8,690 nucleotides of DNA from Candidatus Poseidoniales archaeon (lineage in GTDB: Archaea > Thermoplasmatota > Poseidoniia > Poseidoniales > Thalassarchaeaceae). How positions within the stretch are numbered: the first letter of the stretch is position 1; each line of letters starts with the position of its first letter. The notes under the pieces were generated by a model that did not search any database, was not told the DNA's origin, and saw nothing but the letters and a program-made list of their open reading frames with translations. Positions 1 to 8,600 of the stretch are shown here, piece by piece. The stretch covers positions 1 to 8,690 of the forward strand of contig JAKUTA010000039.1 of NCBI GenBank assembly GCA_022447885.1. Reading direction: 5' to 3'. Made by a program: the position numbers and the translations under genes.

Positions 1-654
1 GAACCCGCCATAGCGGTCCCCAGCCGGAGCCTGGGTGTCGATCGAGAACGCACCGGTCGCATCCACGGTCCCGTTGCCGCTGACATTCTCCAATTCGACC
101 AGCATGTCACCCGGCCGAGTATGACTAGAGACATCGAGGAAGCTCACCGTGCCGCTGACGCGCAACTGGTCGCCCCCGGCGACCCACTCGTCAGTGAGCA
201 CCTCCGGGCCCCCTTCGGTGGGAGCGGTCTCGTCCCACAGGTGGAAGGAGTCGATCACCATGCGTCGCTCGTGGTCGGTGGTCGCGCTCGAGAACCGCTC
301 GGTGTGCAGGTTGTCGGTCGTTCCCACCTGTGCCAGCCAGGTGACGTCCTGTTCAGGGGGCCACGCCCAACTGACCTCGATGCTCCATTCCATTCGGCCG
401 GTATCGGCGTTCAACGGCTGCCACTGCCCGGAGAGGTTCGAGACGAATCCACCGGGGTCGTTCACCCAGCTGGTGCCGTTGTCCAGCGAGTGGATCAATG
501 ACGGACGGTTGGCGACATCCTGTATCTGCGGGATGAGCGCCACCCACGAGAGGTTGGCAAGGCCCTGGTAGGAGGTCACCTCCAGGCCGACCAGGTATGA
601 GGCGCCATTCGGCACCAAGGTATCGGATGGCAGGATGAGGGATCCGATCGAGGG
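1..654 (-). repeat. Trp-rich ~390-residue scaffold unit, partial copy in minus-strand protein
   Basis: Residues about 520-737 form the beginning of the same unit found twice in the plus-strand protein. The matching landmarks are a first strand after VPNGASYLVGLEV (534-545), the Trp-rich strand pair EWSIEVSWAW then DVTWLAQVG (608-630), the MVIDSFHLWDE segment (652-661), and GDQLRVSGTVSF (680-691) followed by a G-D-x-x-V-x-L strand. The window ends before the second half of the unit (the V-R-V and W-x-E-G-x-D-x-A-G part) would appear. The similarity is protein-level and judged by eye. Confidence 0.65.
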
Positions 655-2211
655 GGGGCGGTCCCCGGTGACTATGAGCAGGTTCGAGAGTTCCACAATT
701 CCGGCGCTGCCACTGGTGACGTTGATGTCGATGCTCACATTGCCGGTGGCATCCGGGGTGAGATTGGAGAGATGCTGGTTGATCTCGGTGGCGAGATCCC
801 CATGCGGCGAGGTGGTCACCGTCGGTGTCCAATCGTAACTCACATCGATGTCGCCGAGCACCAAGGTCGCGTTCCCGCTCACGTTCAGCGGAATGTCGAC
901 GAATTCGTTCCCCCAGCTGTCGGTGAAGGTGGGGGTGGCATTGGCCAGCAGGGAGTTGAGCGAGGCGGAGAAGTCCGGGGTGGTCGTCCCATTGCTGAGG
1001 TTGCCGGCGTGATTCCACTCCCATATTCCGTCATTACCCAGATCGAGTCCGGCGGTGACGTTGTCCCTTCCCTCGAACACCACCACCAGACGAGGGCCGT
1101 GAGTCGAGTTGCCGCGGGCTGCGATCTTGAGCATGGAGCCGTCCGGCTTGCTAGTGCTCTCGTCCCCCATGAACAGCAGGCCCTGGTTGCTGGTGCTTCC
1201 ATTGACCCAGCCTTGGATGAGGTTGGTCAGGCTCTGCGAGTTGAAGGTGATCCAGGTCTGTTCCAGATTGGCCGGACTGTCGGTCACGGTGGCCACCGCT
1301 GCACCCCGGTCGGAGGCGCCCGAAGCGCCCGCCAACGCCCACGCGTAGTCGCTTCCGGTCACGTTGTCGATCGCATTGATCCACGTCACACCGGGGCCTT
1401 GTTGCACTGGTATGTTGACCTCCAGCCCCTCCACCCAGTCCTTGAGCAGCGGGCGCAACGTGTAGGAGTGCTGAGCGGTGACCGGTTGACCGGTGTTGGC
1501 GTTGTTTACCACATCGTCGACCCAGAACGAGAGGTTCGCGTCGAGCACCGTGACCGCTGGAAGCTGAGAGAGGTTGAACCAGTAGACGCCGCGGTAGATG
1601 TGCCAGTTCGCCCATTCCGTCTTTCCGACCGGATTGATCGTCGCGTTTCCGTAGTTGCAGTCCTTGTAGGTGGCATTACCCCAGGTCGGACTCGGATAGT
1701 GCAGGTAGGAATCACGCACGTCAGCGCCTGACAGAGTGAGCTGGCTCAGGGTGGAGAAGTTGACCGTTGCCGAGGTGACGGTGGCGTTGAGGGGCAGGCG
1801 GAGAGAATACGTCGTGTTGTATCCGTTGGAGAGGTTGAGCCCGACCCGTTCCCAGCCGTTGGCCAGTTCGGTGACATGACCGAATGAGCCGTTGCCCGGT
1901 CCACCGAAGTACCACTCGAGGTCCCCGTCGTCGCCGACATCGATTCCGATGGTTTCTGGACTGCTTCCCAGTTGCCCCGTCCAGCCACGCACGTCGAAAG
2001 CAGCTGATGTGACCACCGAGTTCGCACCGAGGGTGATGTTGGTGCTGGTGTCGTTCCCTGCAGCGTTGAAGGTGATGTTCACCGATCCCGGGAAGCCGGT
2101 GTTGCCGAAATGGGTCACCTGTCCAGCCGCTGCCGGGGTGACCAGAAGGTTGGGCAGTGCGGGGATGGTGGCGAGCAGCAGCAAGGCCAGCAGCATGGCT
2201 CGCGCTCTCAT
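1..2211 (-). CDS. Giant secreted DNRLRE-containing surface protein, 3' end outside window
   Basis: The frame is open for 737 codons from ATG 2211 to the window edge, with no stop seen. An in-frame TAG at 2221-2223 lies just upstream, so 2211 is the first ATG. It gives a good signal peptide: MRARAM, then a Leu-rich core, with likely cleavage near TPAAA-GQ (about residue 29). The mature part is rich in Thr, Ser, Asn and Gly. It contains 29 N-x-S/T sequons and a single cysteine (C185). In order it shows a beta module with a DDGDLEW motif (residues 94-100), a DNRLRE-type module (about 168-380), a second module with NDGIWEW (393-399), then a Trp-rich unit (about 520 onward) with EWSIEVSWAW at 608-617 and GDQLRVSGTV at 680-689. 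Residues 388-737 align by eye with residues 1024 to about 1375 of the plus-strand giant protein. No catalytic motif was seen. The inferred role is an exported adhesive or polysaccharide-binding protein. No Shine-Dalgarno sequence precedes the ATG, so translation may be leaderless. Confidence 0.93.
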   Translation of the reverse strand, partial: MRARAMLLALLLLATIPALPNLLVTPAAAGQVTHFGNTGFPGSVNITFNAAGNDTSTNITLGANSVVTSAAFDVRGWTGQLGSSPETIGIDVGDDGDLEWYFGGPGNGSFGHVTELANGWERVGLNLSNGYNTTYSLRLPLNATVTSATVNFSTLSQLTLSGADVRDSYLHYPSPTWGNATYKDCNYGNATINPVGKTEWANWHIYRGVYWFNLSQLPAVTVLDANLSFWVDDVVNNANTGQPVTAQHSYTLRPLLKDWVEGLEVNIPVQQGPGVTWINAIDNVTGSDYAWALAGASGASDRGAAVATVTDSPANLEQTWITFNSQSLTNLIQGWVNGSTSNQGLLFMGDESTSKPDGSMLKIAARGNSTHGPRLVVVFEGRDNVTAGLDLGNDGIWEWNHAGNLSNGTTTPDFSASLNSLLANATPTFTDSWGNEFVDIPLNVSGNATLVLGDIDVSYDWTPTVTTSPHGDLATEINQHLSNLTPDATGNVSIDINVTSGSAGIVELSNLLIVTGDRPPSIGSLILPSDTLVPNGASYLVGLEVTSYQGLANLSWVALIPQIQDVANRPSLIHSLDNGTSWVNDPGGFVSNLSGQWQPLNADTGRMEWSIEVSWAWPPEQDVTWLAQVGTTDNLHTERFSSATTDHERRMVIDSFHLWDETAPTEGGPEVLTDEWVAGGDQLRVSGTVSFLDVSSHTRPGDMLVELENVSGNGTVDATGAFSIDTQAPAGDRYGGF
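1072..1710 (-). other. DNRLRE-type module within the minus-strand giant protein
   Basis: This covers residues about 168-380. The opening DSYLHYPSPTWGN followed by CNYGN, then VYWFNLSQLPAVTVLDANLSF, fits the usual DNRLRE start: exposed beta strand, NYG, then an F-(D/N)-L-S-x-L-P segment and an A-x-L strand. The end, with LIQGWVNG, SNQGLLFMGDE and PRLVVVFEG, fits the family's closing pattern of a Trp-x-x-G segment, an N-x-G-L-L strand, and a final P-x-L-x-V strand. Members of this family occur in secreted multidomain proteins, and some have been classed as carbohydrate-binding modules. Binding here is inference. The module sits between two DGxxEW modules that the plus-strand protein carries without it, so it looks like an insertion into the common scaffold. 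Confidence 0.72.
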
Positions 2212-2286
2212 GGTGCCAAACTACCGCACTTCAGCAAAGAGGTTGGGGTATTGTGTCCGGCCATTGCGCGTCTAGTCACGATTAGG
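2212..2286. other. Short spacer between tRNA-Ser and the minus-strand giant gene
   Basis: These 75 bases separate the tRNA-Ser 3' end from the start codon at 2211, in the same transcriptional direction. No Shine-Dalgarno sequence precedes the ATG, and no T-rich terminator follows the tRNA. A weak AT-rich stretch on the minus strand (ACAATACC, about 2248-2255) is the only TATA-like candidate. Read-through from the tRNA promoter is possible but not shown. Confidence 0.4.
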
Positions 2287-2369
2287 CGCCGAGGGGGAGA
2301 TTTGAACTCCCGCGGGACGAGCCCACATGATTTCCAGTCATGCGCGATACCAGGCTATGCGACCTCGGC
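2287..2369 (-). tRNA. tRNA-Ser (anticodon GGA)
   Basis: This is a class II tRNA of 83 nt. The acceptor stem GCCGAGG/CCTCGGC pairs 2363-2369 with 2288-2294 perfectly, and the discriminator is G (2287). The anticodon stem is CATGA/TCATG with loop CTGGAAA, placing anticodon GGA at 2333-2335. It has a long variable arm (about 14 nt with a GGG/CCC stem), T stem GGGAG/CTCCC and loop TTCAAAT. The long variable arm, GGA anticodon and G73 all indicate serine (UCC/UCU codons). CCA is not encoded, since the bases after the discriminator read CCT. The D stem is weak: 10-25 and 11-24 pair, but 12-23 is A-C, and position 9 is C. No intron is present. Confidence 0.95.
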
Positions 2370-2486
2370 TTCAGCGGGCCATCCTCACACCCGCCTTGAT
2401 GCTGTCGCTGTTTGAAGCAGCCGAGACGTCCAGCGTTCTGTTGCATGGACACGATTAAGGGGAATCCACTGCTCGCCGACCTCGCT
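2370..2486. promoter_or_regulatory. Shared divergent promoter region between the two tRNA genes
   Basis: This 117-base spacer must hold both tRNA promoters because the genes point away from each other. For tRNA-Thr the best archaeal TATA-like element is GATTAAGG at about 2453-2460, some 27-34 bases upstream of the mature 5' end, which is a suitable distance. For tRNA-Ser no clear TATA box is visible; CATCAAGG on the minus strand near 2396-2403 is a weak candidate. No open reading frame of interest lies here. Confidence 0.35.
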
Positions 2487-2561
2487 GCCACTGTGGCTTA
2501 GGGGTATAGCGACGCCTTGGTAAGGCGTAGATCGCGAGTTCAAATCTCGCCAGTGGCTCCA
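2487..2561 (+). tRNA. tRNA-Thr (anticodon GGT), CCA encoded
   Basis: Acceptor stem GCCACTG (2487-2493) pairs perfectly with CAGTGGC (2551-2557). The discriminator is T (2558) and a genomic CCA follows (2559-2561). The D stem is GCT/AGC with GGGG in the loop. Anticodon stem ACGCC/GGCGT closes loop TTGGTAA, giving anticodon GGT at 2519-2521. The T stem is GCGAG/CTCGC with loop TTCAAAT, and the variable loop is 5 nt. It reads ACC and ACU. U73 is typical of archaeal tRNA-Thr, whereas bacterial ones carry A73, so this supports an archaeal source. No intron is present. Confidence 0.97.
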
Positions 2562-2652
2562 GCTCCCGTAAAGCGCCCACGCGCTCGCTCGCACGCCTGC
2601 GTGAGGTTCAATAGCGAATCTCTCACAGCCAGCGTATACCGGAGAGAGAGCG
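2562..2652. promoter_or_regulatory. Leader region of the plus-strand giant gene
   Basis: This 91-base spacer lies between tRNA-Thr and ATG 2653. An in-frame TGA occurs at 2602-2604, and no in-frame ATG lies between it and 2653. A purine run GGAGAGAGAG (2641-2650) contains GGAG eight bases before the ATG and could act as a Shine-Dalgarno site. A small inverted repeat, CACGC-CT-GCGTG (2592-2603), could mark the end of the tRNA transcript, but no T-run follows it. TTCAATAG near 2608-2614 is a weak TATA-like candidate. Confidence 0.35.
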
Positions 2653-5600
2653 ATGCAGGCATCACGCCAAAGCCGTATCGTCGCTATCGCCATCCTCTCG
2701 CTGATGCTCACCGCCCCGCTCGCTGCCGCGGACTACTCCCAATGGTCCGGACCTGGGGCGGTCGGGTCCTCTGGTGCTGCGGTGACCGTAGACGGCTGGG
2801 AGGTGCCGGGCAACGCGACCATCCTCGACAGCTGGATGCTGGTCGGCGAAGATGCGATGCCGAGTCTCGGAAACGGTTCTTCTTGGGATGACTCGACCGC
2901 CGGTGCGAACTTCACCTCTGGGTCATTCACGCGCACCACCGCACAACACTTCGGTAGCATGCTGTCGTTGAGTCCGAACGGGTCCTACGGCAACGTCGAC
3001 TCGTTCAACAGCGCCCCCTCGTACCAACTCGCCGCGGGAATGACCAGCGGAGGCACAGGAGTCTCCTGGACCCCCTCCGCCCTGAATTACTCTGGTACTC
3101 CGGCCCCCAACGGTGGCAACACCGTCGCCAACGGCACGATCCCGGCGAATGCGACCGAGGGCGGTCTGGTCGTCGGGACCAACCCGAACGGGGGCGTGCC
3201 GCAGGGTAGTGATGCGTGGCTGACCGGGACTGCATTCACCCTTCCCTCACCCATCAGCAACTTCACGTTCGAGTTCGACCACTGGTATCACGTCCACACC
3301 CCGAGCAACATCAACGGCGACATGGATGGAGTCTGGCTGGAATACAGACTCGACAACGGCTCTTGGACCTGGCTCGAGCCCGTGGCCGGATACAACAACA
3401 CCATCTCACCGAGCGCGGCTGTCCCCGCTGGCACCAACCGGAGTGGGAACGGCAGTCATGGATTCCCTGTGTTCGCGAAGACCGTCTATTCCGGTTGGGA
3501 GCACTCTGTGTTCGATCTGGACAACCTGACCGGCATCAACAACGCGACGAACATCAACTTCCGCTTCCGTATCTGGACGGACCAGAACAGCACGATCAGG
3601 CCGGGCTGGTTCATCGACAACATCACGGTCCAGAACATCGGCGCCGGCCTTGGGTACTGGCACCACGGATGCTACGGAACAGCCGGAACAGGCAACTGCC
3701 TCTACTCCAACAACGCCATCGGTGCCCTGCAGCTCAACCAACCGCTCAATCTCTCTGGCGTCACCGCCAACTCGATCCTGCGCACCAGACTGGAATGGGA
3801 CCTCGAGGGTTCAGGATGGGACAACTTCTGTGTCGAACTCTCGGCGAACAACAACACATGGACAGACATCTCCAGCACCACCAGCAGCACGACCACCGCC
3901 TGCCGCAGTCGTTCGGGTGCAATCCCTGGAAACGGCTACACCATCGGTAACACGACCTACGGTGACCAGAGCAACGGTTTCGTCAATCTCGACCTCGCCA
4001 TCCCCACTGCCTTCCAAAACCAGTCCACTGTCTACCTGCGCTACCGCGTTGACACCGACAGTTCAGTCCAGTATGGGAATCCACTTGACAGCCGAGAGGG
4101 TCTCACCTTGGATCGAATACAGGTGCTTTCGGGCACCACCAACAACTCGACCGTCTACTTCGATGACCACCTGACCAGTTCCTCAACGGCGTTCCACTAT
4201 GGGATCGGCACGACGATCGAGGACTGGGTGTACCTCATCATAGGTCAGGGTGGGCTGCTAGAGACATACGGCTTCGAGGATTCACCATCATTCCCACCCG
4301 GTGGCTGGACGGTCGGCAACTCTGGAAGTGGAGATGTCTGGGAGTACGGGTTCGTGAGCAACGCCAACGGGTTCGGACCGGCAGCCTGGCCTGCGGGCAA
4401 CTACGGGTTCGGAGTGGACCTCGACGGCGGATACGACGGCAGTGAGGAGACGCACCTGTTCACTCCCACCTACACCATCCCGAACGGTGCCAGTGCTCGG
4501 CTCACGTTCGACCACTGGCGCTGCGCCGAGGATGGCTGGGACGGCGGTGCGGTGTTCATCAAGGTGAACAACGGAACCTGGACTTACTTCAATCCGACAC
4601 CGGCCAACGGCACGAGTTGGTACGACGGTGCAATCACCTTCGGTTCTCACGCGCTGTCCAACCTCGATGTGTTCGATGGCCGTCAGTTCGTCAACACCGG
4701 GGCATTCAGTTGCCTGGGGGCCACCATCCCCTGGGAGACGGAGACCGCGGATCTCACCGCATATACCGGGAGTTCCCTGCAGTTCCGGTTCACGTTCGCA
4801 TCGGACAGCGTCATCGCCTACGACGGATGGTATCTCGACGAGATCGGGGTCGATGTCGATTACTTCGAGTCGCAGGGCTCATGGCTGAGCCCGACCGTCA
4901 ACGTCGATGTTCTCGGACTGGGATTCATCGACATCGCCGCGGACATCCCTCCGGGAACCTGGGTCTCCGGGAGCGTGACCGATGCTGGAGGAATCGCACT
5001 CGATGGCTACGACAATCTCACCTTCCCGATATCGCTGGCCGGCATCGATCGTGACACCTACCCGTCCATGCGCCTGCGGGTGAACATGGGGACCAACGAC
5101 CCGTTCGTCTCACCAACGGTGCGGCACCTGCACTACGGCTCGGTGCGCATGTTCGAGTCCCAGGAGTTCGTCCCCAACGGGTGGGACATCGACCCTGTAT
5201 TGCAGTTCAGCAACGGCAACTGGACCAACCCCGGAACATCCCCGGCGACCATCATATCGCCGTTCGTGCCTTCGACAGTGCCCATCCAATACATCGATTT
5301 CAGTGGCAACGGCCAGGGTGTCACCACCGCCATCACCGATTCTCGTGGCGCCATCGCATCCACCGGCGGACTCACCTCGACGCTCAACTTCTCCAGCCGC
5401 GAACCCGGATTCGGCGTACGCTACACCATCGCTCCGAACGGCTACCTCGAGTGGTCGACGGCGACCGGCGACATGGTCCAGCCGGCGCTCAACCCGACGG
5501 TCGACGTCACCGACGATGGCGGCATCGACTGGGAGTTCCCCTATTCGGGATACTTCGGTCACTACGGCTGGCAGTCGCTCATCCACCAGACTTCTGCGGA

Positions 5601-8600
5601 CACGACCACGGCTACCTTGACCGCCGATGCCAGTGGGCCGAGCATCGAGGTGCTCATCCCCGCCGATGCCACAACCACGAGCGGTGTCGTGGCCATCCGC
5701 CCATCCACACCGCTCTCGTCAGGATTGCAGATGAGCGTGGAGAACAGCGCGGCGCACACCTGGAACTCGGGATCGTCCGGAATCCTGTACGCGCCGCTGT
5801 CCAATGCGATGCTCAACGCGATCAACAGCGCGCAGCCGAGTTGGACTGACAGCAGCACAGGAAGGCAGTACAGACAGGTGGACATCGAGTTCACCTCCGG
5901 TCTAACCCAGCCGCTGGACATTCTGTCGGTGACCTTGGGCTACAGCATCACGGAGAACGTGACCGACCTGACGCAGCAGTTGTACGACTACCACGCCGAC
6001 CAGTTGGCTGGCGCCCTTCCGGCATCAGTGGCGATTCCTGTTACCGTGCAGGCCGACGACGGTGCGCTGGTGCTCGGCGGTTCCATCTACCACGAGCAGA
6101 TGATCACCAACCTGCCCTTCAGCGTGCCATCCACCTTCTACCCGAACGGCGAGATCTACGAGATCGTCACTCGCCACCACCACCTGACCGACAATTCGCA
6201 GGTCGATCGCATCGTGCTCATCGGCAACGGTTCGGACGGCAACGACGTCCACTTCGAGGTCACTGACCTGGCCTCCGGTGGGACGTTCAGCCAGGTGTGG
6301 GGCAGCATGCGTGCGCCGTTGGATGCCTCCTCCAGCGTCAGCGAGGTCAACGGAAACTGGGAGGTCAAGTGGCGTTTCGATGTCACGTGGTTGTGGGATG
6401 ATGTCGACCAGATCGACTGGATGGTGCGCGGCCTGAACCAGACCGGTGAGGGGCTGTCTCCGGCATTCGCCACATCAGGCGGACCGGGTATCTCGGCGGT
6501 CGAGAACGACCTGCAGATCGACCTGTTCGAGGTGCGCGACCAGTTCGGCCGACTCATCCCCATCAACCCGAACCAGGATTTCTTCGTCATGGGGGGATCA
6601 GACTTGGCTCTCTCCGGCACTGTTCGCTTCGAGAACACCGTGGCCGGGCGCCCCAAGACCAACGATTACAGCGTCGGCGTCGATTTCTCTGGTGTCGACA
6701 GCGTGCTCGCAGGTCACGATAACGGTTCGTTCAGCGGGACGCTCACCATGCCTTGCGATTTCAACCTGCACACCGTCATCCCACGGATAGTGCGCGTAGG
6801 CCCAGCGAGCGGCACGAACAATGCCGATGACAACACCGGGCCGCTGGACACCGTCGTGGTCGTCTCAGACATCTCCGCCCCGGTGGCGGGGGATCTACAG
6901 GTGCTCACCAGCAACGGACTCCTCGATGCCAACGGCTACGTCTGGGAGCCGTTCTCAGCGCTCTCATTGCGGGTGACGCTCACCGACCAGGAGGCGCTCG
7001 GAGAAGAGGTCACTCTCCACTACTGGCGCGAAGGGGTGGACGATGACAATGACGACGGCATCCCTGACCTCGACGAGTACCAGACGACGACCAAGCAGTT
7101 GTCGATGGCCGGCACGAGCGCAGAGCAGACTGTCCTGTTCGACAGCTTCTCCGTGACACAGGTGCCAACCAACGGTAATGTCAGCCTCTGGATAGAAGGT
7201 ACCGATTGGGCCGGTCACCCGTTCACCGACAGCGGTGGCCCCGGTCTGGACGAGGACAAGGCCACTGTTGTGGTCGGAATCGAGATGCCCACCTCCCTGC
7301 ACACCACCACCCTGTCGTTGAGCACGGTGAACGACTATCTGCTCTCTGGACAGCAACACACCGTCACTATGCATGTGGAGGATTCGAACGGCATCAGGAC
7401 GCTCGACGACATCATCGTGTACCTCACCGGGGCGACTTCAGCACCGATCGGTGAGTTGCACTTCGACCCGCGCGAGCAGGTGCTCACAGGCGCGCAGAAC
7501 AGTTTCATCACTCCAGTCTCCGGCAGCATCACACCGGTGAGCGACACCGTCACGCTCGTCGAGATGACCTTCGTGCTCGACTGGGACTTCCCCAACGTCT
7601 TCGGCAACAACTGGCTGATGCCCGCGGTGCAGATCATCGACGACACACAGACCGTGGTCTCCGAGAACAACATCGGCGCGCTGCGCTGGAAGTTGGATAA
7701 CCAGCTGACCGCCGACGTGAACATGCTCTATGACCTGACCGAGCCTCTCTCACAATCCGGCCCTGACCGGCTGCATCTGGGCAAGGGCGACATGTTCGCG
7801 ATCACCGGTACCGTCATCTACGCTGGTTCCGGCGCACCCCTGCCCGAGATTCCCGATGGCCTCCAATTGTTCGCAGCGATGTCCGCTAACGGTGTCCTCG
7901 AATCGACGACCATCAACCTCGCAGAGGCGGAGTTCAACCTGTCGATGTCCGTTCCCGTGGGTTATCCATCCACCAATGCCCTCCCAGTGACGCTCGATAT
8001 CCTCAACATCCCCGGCACGGTCACAAGCGCGCCCAATCTCGACATCTCGCTGTCCATCGACAGCACACCTCCGGTCCCGGGGTTCGCGCCGGGCATCCTC
8101 ACCGCGGTCGAGACCGACCGGTTGGAGAGTGTACCCGTTCGCGTCAACGTCATCGAGGCGGGCGGCATGCCCGAGGACGACGACCTGATCGTGCACTGGG
8201 TCTACCTGCGTGGCGGCCTGCAGATCATCGGCTCAGGTGGCTCTCATCCGATTCCGCTCGAGTCGCACAACGGCGACATCTGGACATACTCAGGAGATGT
8301 CAACTTGACTCCGTCCGCAGACGTCACCCTGCAATCGGGCGACCAGATCGCCATCTGGCTGGAAGGACATGACCTGGCGGGCAACGAGTTGTTCGGCGAG
8401 GGTACCGTGGACACCCCCCGCGCTCCACAACTGCTCATCCGCGTGTTCGACCCCGTTGTGACCAAGTTCGAGGTCGACCCTGTGAGGCCACAAATGGACG
8501 AGGACGTCGCCATCCAGGTGACAGTGCGCAATGACGGCACGACCATGGGCACGGTGAACGTGACTTTCCTTGAAGAGCTGGACGATGGCCGGTGCCAGAA

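Noticed and set aside
651..660. A run of seven G as a possible frameshift site in the minus-strand gene
   Set aside because: The same frame continues with sequons and scaffold motifs on both sides, so no frameshift is present.
772..1731. A 319-codon open frame on the plus strand, antisense to the minus-strand giant gene
   Set aside because: Its translation is a Val/Arg/His-rich sequence with no signal peptide or recognisable motif. The opposite frame has a signal peptide, sequons and domain motifs, so this is a high-GC shadow.
2191..2196. Alternative start at the second Met of the minus-strand gene (ATG 2196)
   Set aside because: It would drop the two Arg residues that form the basic n-region of the signal peptide; ATG 2211 gives a better signal and is the first ATG after the upstream stop.
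2276..2460. CACGATTA occurring beside tRNA-Ser (2277-2284) and before tRNA-Thr (about 2449-2456) as a possible direct repeat or att site
   Set aside because: It is only eight bases, with no longer matching flank and no integrase in the window, so chance is the simplest explanation.
3216..3950. A 244-codon plus-strand open frame in another phase inside the plus-strand giant gene
   Set aside because: The translation is Arg/His/Gln-rich without motifs, while the main frame encodes clear MAM-like modules. Other long off-frame openings in this gene (for example 5181-5849) were rejected for the same reason.
2653..4152. M6/immune inhibitor A peptidase, suggested by the MAM-like modules
   Set aside because: No HExxH zinc motif or peptidase core is seen anywhere in the protein; only the accessory-type module is present.
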